Assembly: GCF_027487935.1 (NCBI RefSeq)
Contig: NZ_JAIYCP010000024.1
Coordinates: 1-64,000 of the forward strand
Source of the DNA: Brevundimonas sp.
Lineage (GTDB): Bacteria > Pseudomonadota > Alphaproteobacteria > Caulobacterales > Caulobacteraceae
Direction of reading: 5' to 3'
Length of the DNA: 64,000 bases
Position 1 is the stretch's first letter. Each line of letters starts with the position of its first letter. Positions 60,386 to 64,000 of the stretch are shown in pieces. A program made the position numbers and the translations under genes. The notes beneath the pieces are model-generated. The model saw only the letters and a list, made by a program, of their open reading frames with translations, searched no databases and was not told the DNA's origin.

Positions 60386-61528
60386 ATGACTGAAGTGTAC
60401 ATCCTGGGCACCGGCATTCACCCCTTCGGGCGCTTCGACAAGCCCTATGAGGCCATCGGTGCGGAGGCGGCGGCGGCGGCCCTCAAGGACGCCGGTGTTG
60501 AATGGCGTGACATCCAGGCGGCCTATCTCTCGCGGATGTATCTCCCGGCGACGTCGGGCGCTCGCATCCTGCGCCGGCTGGGCGGGACGGACATTCCGAT
60601 CGTGGACATCGAGGCGGCCTGCGCCAGCGGCGGCGCGGCGCTCCGTCAGGCGGTCCTGGCGGTCAAGTCCGGTGAAGTGGACCTGGTTCTCGTTTGCGGA
60701 TGCGAGAAGATGCCGCGCGGTTTCATGGACCCGTCCATGATCTATGCGCCCTGGCAGATCGAGCTGGGGATGTCCCTGAACCCGAGCTACTGGTCGATGC
60801 GGGCCATGCGGCACATGCATGAGTATGGAACGACAGACCTGCAGATCGCCAAGGTCGCCTACAAGAACCACCGCAACAGCGTCCACAACCCCAATGCCAT
60901 GTACCAGAAGGCCTTCGGTCTGGAGGAGATTCTGGAGTCGCCGCTGGTTTGCGATCCGATCCGTCGGCTTGAGATCTGCGCGCCGAATGACGGTGCGGCA
61001 GCCGTGGTCGTGGCGTCAGAGCGCAAGATGCGTGAGTTGGGAGCCAACGGCATTCGCATTGCCGGTGTTGCCCACACGATCGCGCGTTTCTCGGCGGATT
61101 TCCGCTGCCCGGCGGACAGCATGAGCTCCACGGTCAATAACGAGGGACCGACGGAAGTCACCGCACGCGAGGCCTACCGGAAGGCCGGTCTCGGCCCATC
61201 CGATGTGAACTGCTTCGAGGTCCAGGACACGGACGCGTTCTGCGAGATCGAGATCTATGAGGAACTCGGCCTTTGCCCGGTCGGGGAGGGGGGGCGCCTG
61301 ATCGACGAAGGCGTAACCGAGATCACCGGCAAGCATCCGGTGAACATGAGCGGGGGATTGATCAGCAAGGGCGAGCCCGTCGGCGCGTCGCACCTTGGGC
61401 AGATCGTGGAGATCGTGTCGCAGCTGCGCGGACACGCCGGTCCCCGGCAGGTCGAAGGTGCCAGGGTCGGTCTCGCCCATGTGCTGGGTGCCGGCGGCAA
61501 CTGCGCCGTGACGATCCTTCAGGCCTGA
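60386..61528 (+). CDS. Non-canonical thiolase, DUF35 partner (BbsB/Ltp-like)
   Basis: A 380-residue thiolase-fold protein of the lipid-transfer/SCP-x-like branch. The nucleophilic cysteine is kept (Cys79 in EAACASGGAA). The C-terminal block reads SKGEPVGASHLGQ instead of KGHPxGxTG, so the catalytic His is Glu330, and the second-cysteine CxGxG motif is replaced by HVLGAGGNC. The NEAFA region reads VQDTDAFCE. It should act with the DUF35 protein on a branched or aryl 3-oxoacyl-CoA, or by a retro-aldol/retro-Claisen variant. The pair resembles benzoylsuccinyl-CoA thiolase BbsAB in composition; this is inference. Confidence 0.85.
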   Translation: MTEVYILGTGIHPFGRFDKPYEAIGAEAAAAALKDAGVEWRDIQAAYLSRMYLPATSGARILRRLGGTDIPIVDIEAACASGGAALRQAVLAVKSGEVDLVLVCGCEKMPRGFMDPSMIYAPWQIELGMSLNPSYWSMRAMRHMHEYGTTDLQIAKVAYKNHRNSVHNPNAMYQKAFGLEEILESPLVCDPIRRLEICAPNDGAAAVVVASERKMRELGANGIRIAGVAHTIARFSADFRCPADSMSSTVNNEGPTEVTAREAYRKAGLGPSDVNCFEVQDTDAFCEIEIYEELGLCPVGEGGRLIDEGVTEITGKHPVNMSGGLISKGEPVGASHLGQIVEIVSQLRGHAGPRQVEGARVGLAHVLGAGGNCAVTILQA

Positions 61529-61530
61529 GC

Positions 61531-62739
61531 ATGGCGGGTCCCCTGTCCCATGTTCGGGTGCTGGACCTCAGTCGCATCATGGCGGGTCCGTGGGCGACCC
61601 AGATCCTCGCTGATCTGGGCGCTGACGTGATCAAGGTCGAAAGGCCGGATGTCGGAGACGACACACGCACCTGGGGGCCGCCCTTCGTGGAAGGTGAGGA
61701 CGGCGAGAAGCTGGCGAGCGGGTATTTCCTGTCCGTCAATCGCGGCAAGCGGTCGATCGCGCTCGACATGTCCCGAGCGGAAGACCAGGCGGTGATCCGT
61801 GACCTGGCCCGCGCCTCGGACATCGTGGTCGAGAATTTCAAGGTCGGTGCCCTGGCGAAATACGGCCTCGGCTATGACGATCTTCGTCAGATCAATCCGG
61901 CCCTGATCTACGCCTCCGTCACCGGTTTCGGTCAGACCGGACCGCGCCGTGAACAGTCGGCCTATGACTTCATGGTCCAGGCCATGGGCGGATTGATGAG
62001 CGTGACCGGCGAACGCGATGACAAGCCGGGGGGCGGTCCCCAGAAGGTCGGCGTGCCGATCGTGGATCTGATGACCGGCATGTACACGGCCGTGGCGGTC
62101 CTCGCCGCCCTGAACCATCGGGAGAAGACCGGCAAGGGCGAGTATATCGACGTCGGCATGCTCGACGTCCAGACGGCCTTCCTGGCCAACCAGGCCCAGA
62201 ATTTCCTGCTGTCCGGTCGCGAACCGCGGCGGTCGGGAAACAGCCATCCGAACATCCAGCCCCAGGACGTCTATCCGGTCCGTGACGGTCACATCGTCCT
62301 TGCCGTCGGAAATGACGGTCAGTTTCGCGCCTTCAGCCAGGCGATCGGTCGCCCTGATCTGGCCGATGACATCCGGTTTTCGCGGAACGCCGAACGTGTC
62401 CGCAATCTGCCGGAGCTTTCAGCGATCATTCGTGAAGCCCTGGTCCAGGAAGATCTCGCCGTCTGGGTCAAGCGGCTGGATGCTCTCGGCGTCCCTTGCG
62501 GTCCGATCAATACGATCTCGTCCGTGTTCGCCGACCCGCAGGTCCAGGAACGGGGCCTGCTGAAAACCCTTGATCATCCGCGCATGGGGCCGGTCAAACT
62601 GGTCACAAGCCCCATGCGATTTCATCAGGCTCCGCTCAGTTTCGATCGGCCCCCACCCTTGCTGGGTGAGCATACCGAAGAAATTCTGGAGGAGTTCGGC
62701 TTGCGGGCGCCGGAAGTTGGCGCAGGAAGGCAGCTATGA
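61531..62739 (+). CDS. Class III CoA-transferase (CaiB/BaiF family)
   Basis: A 402-residue CoA-transferase: VRVLDLSRIMAGPWATQILADLGADVIKVERPDVGDDTRTWGPPF at the N-terminus, GFGQTGPRREQSAYDFMVQAMGGLMSVTG, and GEYIDVGMLD, where the Asp is the expected acyl-anhydride-forming residue. It would move CoA between acids (for example succinyl-CoA to the imported acid), giving ATP-free activation. The start is the ATG at 61531, two bases after the thiolase stop; its stop overlaps the next gene's start (ATGA). Confidence 0.93.
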   Translation: MAGPLSHVRVLDLSRIMAGPWATQILADLGADVIKVERPDVGDDTRTWGPPFVEGEDGEKLASGYFLSVNRGKRSIALDMSRAEDQAVIRDLARASDIVVENFKVGALAKYGLGYDDLRQINPALIYASVTGFGQTGPRREQSAYDFMVQAMGGLMSVTGERDDKPGGGPQKVGVPIVDLMTGMYTAVAVLAALNHREKTGKGEYIDVGMLDVQTAFLANQAQNFLLSGREPRRSGNSHPNIQPQDVYPVRDGHIVLAVGNDGQFRAFSQAIGRPDLADDIRFSRNAERVRNLPELSAIIREALVQEDLAVWVKRLDALGVPCGPINTISSVFADPQVQERGLLKTLDHPRMGPVKLVTSPMRFHQAPLSFDRPPPLLGEHTEEILEEFGLRAPEVGAGRQL

Positions 62740-63416
62740 CGAGCACCAACGGAATCGGTCACGGGCGCATAAGGTTGTTCGACGGTGATGGTCTGACGCC
62801 CGCGCAAAAGGCGATTTACGACACGGTCGTGAATGGACCCCGTGGGCGGATGGTCGGCCCGCTCAGGGCGGCGCTTCACTCGCCGGAGCTGGCCGACCGC
62901 TGGTCGAAACTCGGCGAGTATCTTCGCTACAAGACATCGTTGTCTCCGGTACAGAGCGAACTGGCGATCCTCGTTACCGCCCGACACTGGAGCAGTGATA
63001 CCGAGTGGGCGATCCACGCGGACATCGCGCGTGTCGTGGGCCTGGATTCCGGGATCATCGAGGCCATCCGCCGGTGCATCACACCGCCGTTCACCGATCC
63101 CGACCAGGCCCTGATCTATGAGTATGCCCGGCAGCTGCTCCAGACCGGGCATGTCAGTGGCGAGATCTACAATCTGCTGCACAAGCGTTTCGAGGATGTC
63201 TGGCTGGTCGAGCTGACCGCGCTGATCGGCTACTACTCCATGGTGGCGATGACCCTGAACGCTCACAGCATCCCCAGACCGCATAACTCCCGTGAGAGTC
63301 TGCTCCCGATCGGTGGCGAGCCCTCGCGGCTGCCGGAGATTTCTCCGGACGCCATCGGCGCGTTGTTCGCCGGCAATAGCCTCTCCCGTGTCGCAGACGT
63401 CCAGCCTGCGGAGTAG
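62736..63416 (+). CDS. Carboxymuconolactone decarboxylase-like protein
   Basis: A 226-residue helical protein of the CMD/AhpD superfamily. The core is SELAILVTARHWSSDTEWAIHADIARVVGLD with the conserved Glu and His, but the CxxC of AhpD-type peroxidases is absent, as in the long CMD group. It is about twice the length of PcaC, with a helical second half. In aromatic pathways such proteins decarboxylate or isomerise lactones; here the reaction is unknown. It is translationally coupled to the CoA-transferase and followed by the dehydrogenase. Confidence 0.85.
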   Translation: MTSTNGIGHGRIRLFDGDGLTPAQKAIYDTVVNGPRGRMVGPLRAALHSPELADRWSKLGEYLRYKTSLSPVQSELAILVTARHWSSDTEWAIHADIARVVGLDSGIIEAIRRCITPPFTDPDQALIYEYARQLLQTGHVSGEIYNLLHKRFEDVWLVELTALIGYYSMVAMTLNAHSIPRPHNSRESLLPIGGEPSRLPEISPDAIGALFAGNSLSRVADVQPAE

Positions 63417-63420
63417 ACCC

Positions 63421-64000
63421 TTGCGTGTTGGAGTGGTGGGCGCAGGGGCCATGGGCTCCGGGATCGCCTCGGTGGCGGCCCAGGCCGGCTTTGGCGTCAA
63501 ACTGTATGACCGTGTGCCCGGTGCGGCGAGAGCCGCCCTGATCGGACTCGCCTCGGATCTTGCCCGTCAGGTGAAGAAGGGGCGGTTCACGGCCGCGGAG
63601 GCGCTGAAGATCCAGTCAGGACTGGAGGCCGTTGAGTCTCTCGAGGAACTCGCCGACAGCGACCTCGTTATCGAGGCCATAGCCGAGAACCTCGGGGCCA
63701 AGGTCGATCTGTTCCGCGCGCTCGATGACATCGTCGGGCCGGACGCCATCCTGGCCACCAATACCTCTTCGCTCAGTATTGATGCGATCGCTGCGCCCAC
63801 CCGTTGTCCCGGGCGGGTGGTCGGCATGCATTTCTTCAACCCGCCGGTCGCCATGCGGCTGGTCGAGGTTGTGTCCGGAGCCATGGTCAACCCGGCTGTG
63901 GCCGACCGGATCTTCGCGCTCGCCGCAGACTGGGGAAAGTCACCGGTTCGCTGCGCCTCCACGCCGGGCTTCATCGTCAATCGTGTCGCCCGCCCCTTCT
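63421..64000 (+). CDS. paaH: 3-hydroxyacyl-CoA dehydrogenase (PaaH-like), cut by window end
   Basis: Only the first 193 residues are in the window. Reading starts at a TTG five bases after the previous stop, with GGAG seven bases upstream; no ATG would give the full Rossmann start. The product has VGVVGAGAMGSGIASVAAQAG (NAD-binding), DLVIEAIAENL, TNTSSLSIDAIA, GMHFFNPPVAMRLVEVVSG (catalytic His region) and WGKSPVRCASTPGFIVNR. The last segment is characteristic of 3-hydroxyadipyl-CoA dehydrogenase PaaH, which yields 3-oxoadipyl-CoA, the PcaF substrate. Confidence 0.88.
   Translation, partial: MRVGVVGAGAMGSGIASVAAQAGFGVKLYDRVPGAARAALIGLASDLARQVKKGRFTAAEALKIQSGLEAVESLEELADSDLVIEAIAENLGAKVDLFRALDDIVGPDAILATNTSSLSIDAIAAPTRCPGRVVGMHFFNPPVAMRLVEVVSGAMVNPAVADRIFALAADWGKSPVRCASTPGFIVNRVARPF

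Overview
The window is high-GC DNA from an alphaproteobacterium, most likely a member of the Caulobacteraceae (Brevundimonas/Caulobacter-like). The evidence is a TipN-type polar coiled-coil protein, a holdfast-type polysaccharide locus arranged like hfsDAB plus hfsEFG, a DUF3126 protein, and other genes typical of this order. No phage, integrase, IS element or CRISPR array was seen. The window reads as chromosome with one accessory-looking catabolic region at its right end.

Layout. 0.3-6.5 kb: proline iminopeptidase, a DUF423 membrane protein, an MFS permease, a pyroglutamyl-peptidase-like protein that has lost its catalytic residues, TipN, and a 62-residue membrane protein. 6.6-12.1 kb: a phospholipase D-type and an endonuclease/exonuclease/phosphatase-type protein with overlapping 3' ends, then folD and a lemA-TPM-TPM operon. 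12.2-15.1 kb: a secreted PPC-repeat protein and type 2 IPP isomerase. 15.4-21.3 kb: a complete histidine utilisation set (hutH and hutU leftward, hutG and hutI rightward) with long palindromic repeats beside each hut transcription unit. 21.3-36.9 kb: housekeeping genes including nitroreductase, NUDIX, cysE, DUF3126, an Ala/Lys/Pro-rich H1-like protein, prmA, aminopeptidase P, aldo/keto reductase, ligA, an M28 peptidase, an ICMT-like methyltransferase, and ppk-ppx. 36.9-42.3 kb: an RcnB-like protein, a Sel1-like protein, a SOUL lipoprotein, a dienoyl-CoA isomerase-like protein, an HSDL2-like SDR, and a low-GC secreted protein of unknown function.

42.4-50.5 kb is the holdfast-type export and assembly locus. 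It holds an outer-membrane export lipoprotein, a Wzz-type co-polymerase, a P-loop partner with a damaged Walker A motif, two GT2 glycosyltransferases, a flippase and the initiating sugar-phosphate transferase. No polymerase and no deacetylase is present here. A tRNA-Ser(GCU) follows, then a periplasmic coiled-coil protein built from nested tandem repeats.

51.9-64 kb is a probable CoA-linked catabolic cluster: TetR, SCP2-domain protein, two GSTs, 3-oxoadipyl-CoA thiolase, a PDC-hydrolase-like amidohydrolase, an ACS-type MFS importer, enoyl-CoA hydratase, a GntR/UTRA regulator, a DUF35 protein with a non-canonical thiolase, a class III CoA-transferase, a carboxymuconolactone decarboxylase-like protein, and the start of a PaaH-like dehydrogenase that runs off the window. 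A palindrome based on AGACTAGTCT occurs between pcaF and the GST gene and, in related form, between the GntR gene and the DUF35 gene. This suggests one regulator controls both halves. The substrate is not known. The PaaH-like and PcaF-like enzymes point to a C6 dicarboxyl-CoA (adipyl-CoA type) end phase, and the DUF35/thiolase plus CoA-transferase III pairing recalls the benzylsuccinate (Bbs) beta-oxidation module. This cluster is the best candidate for an undescribed system here.
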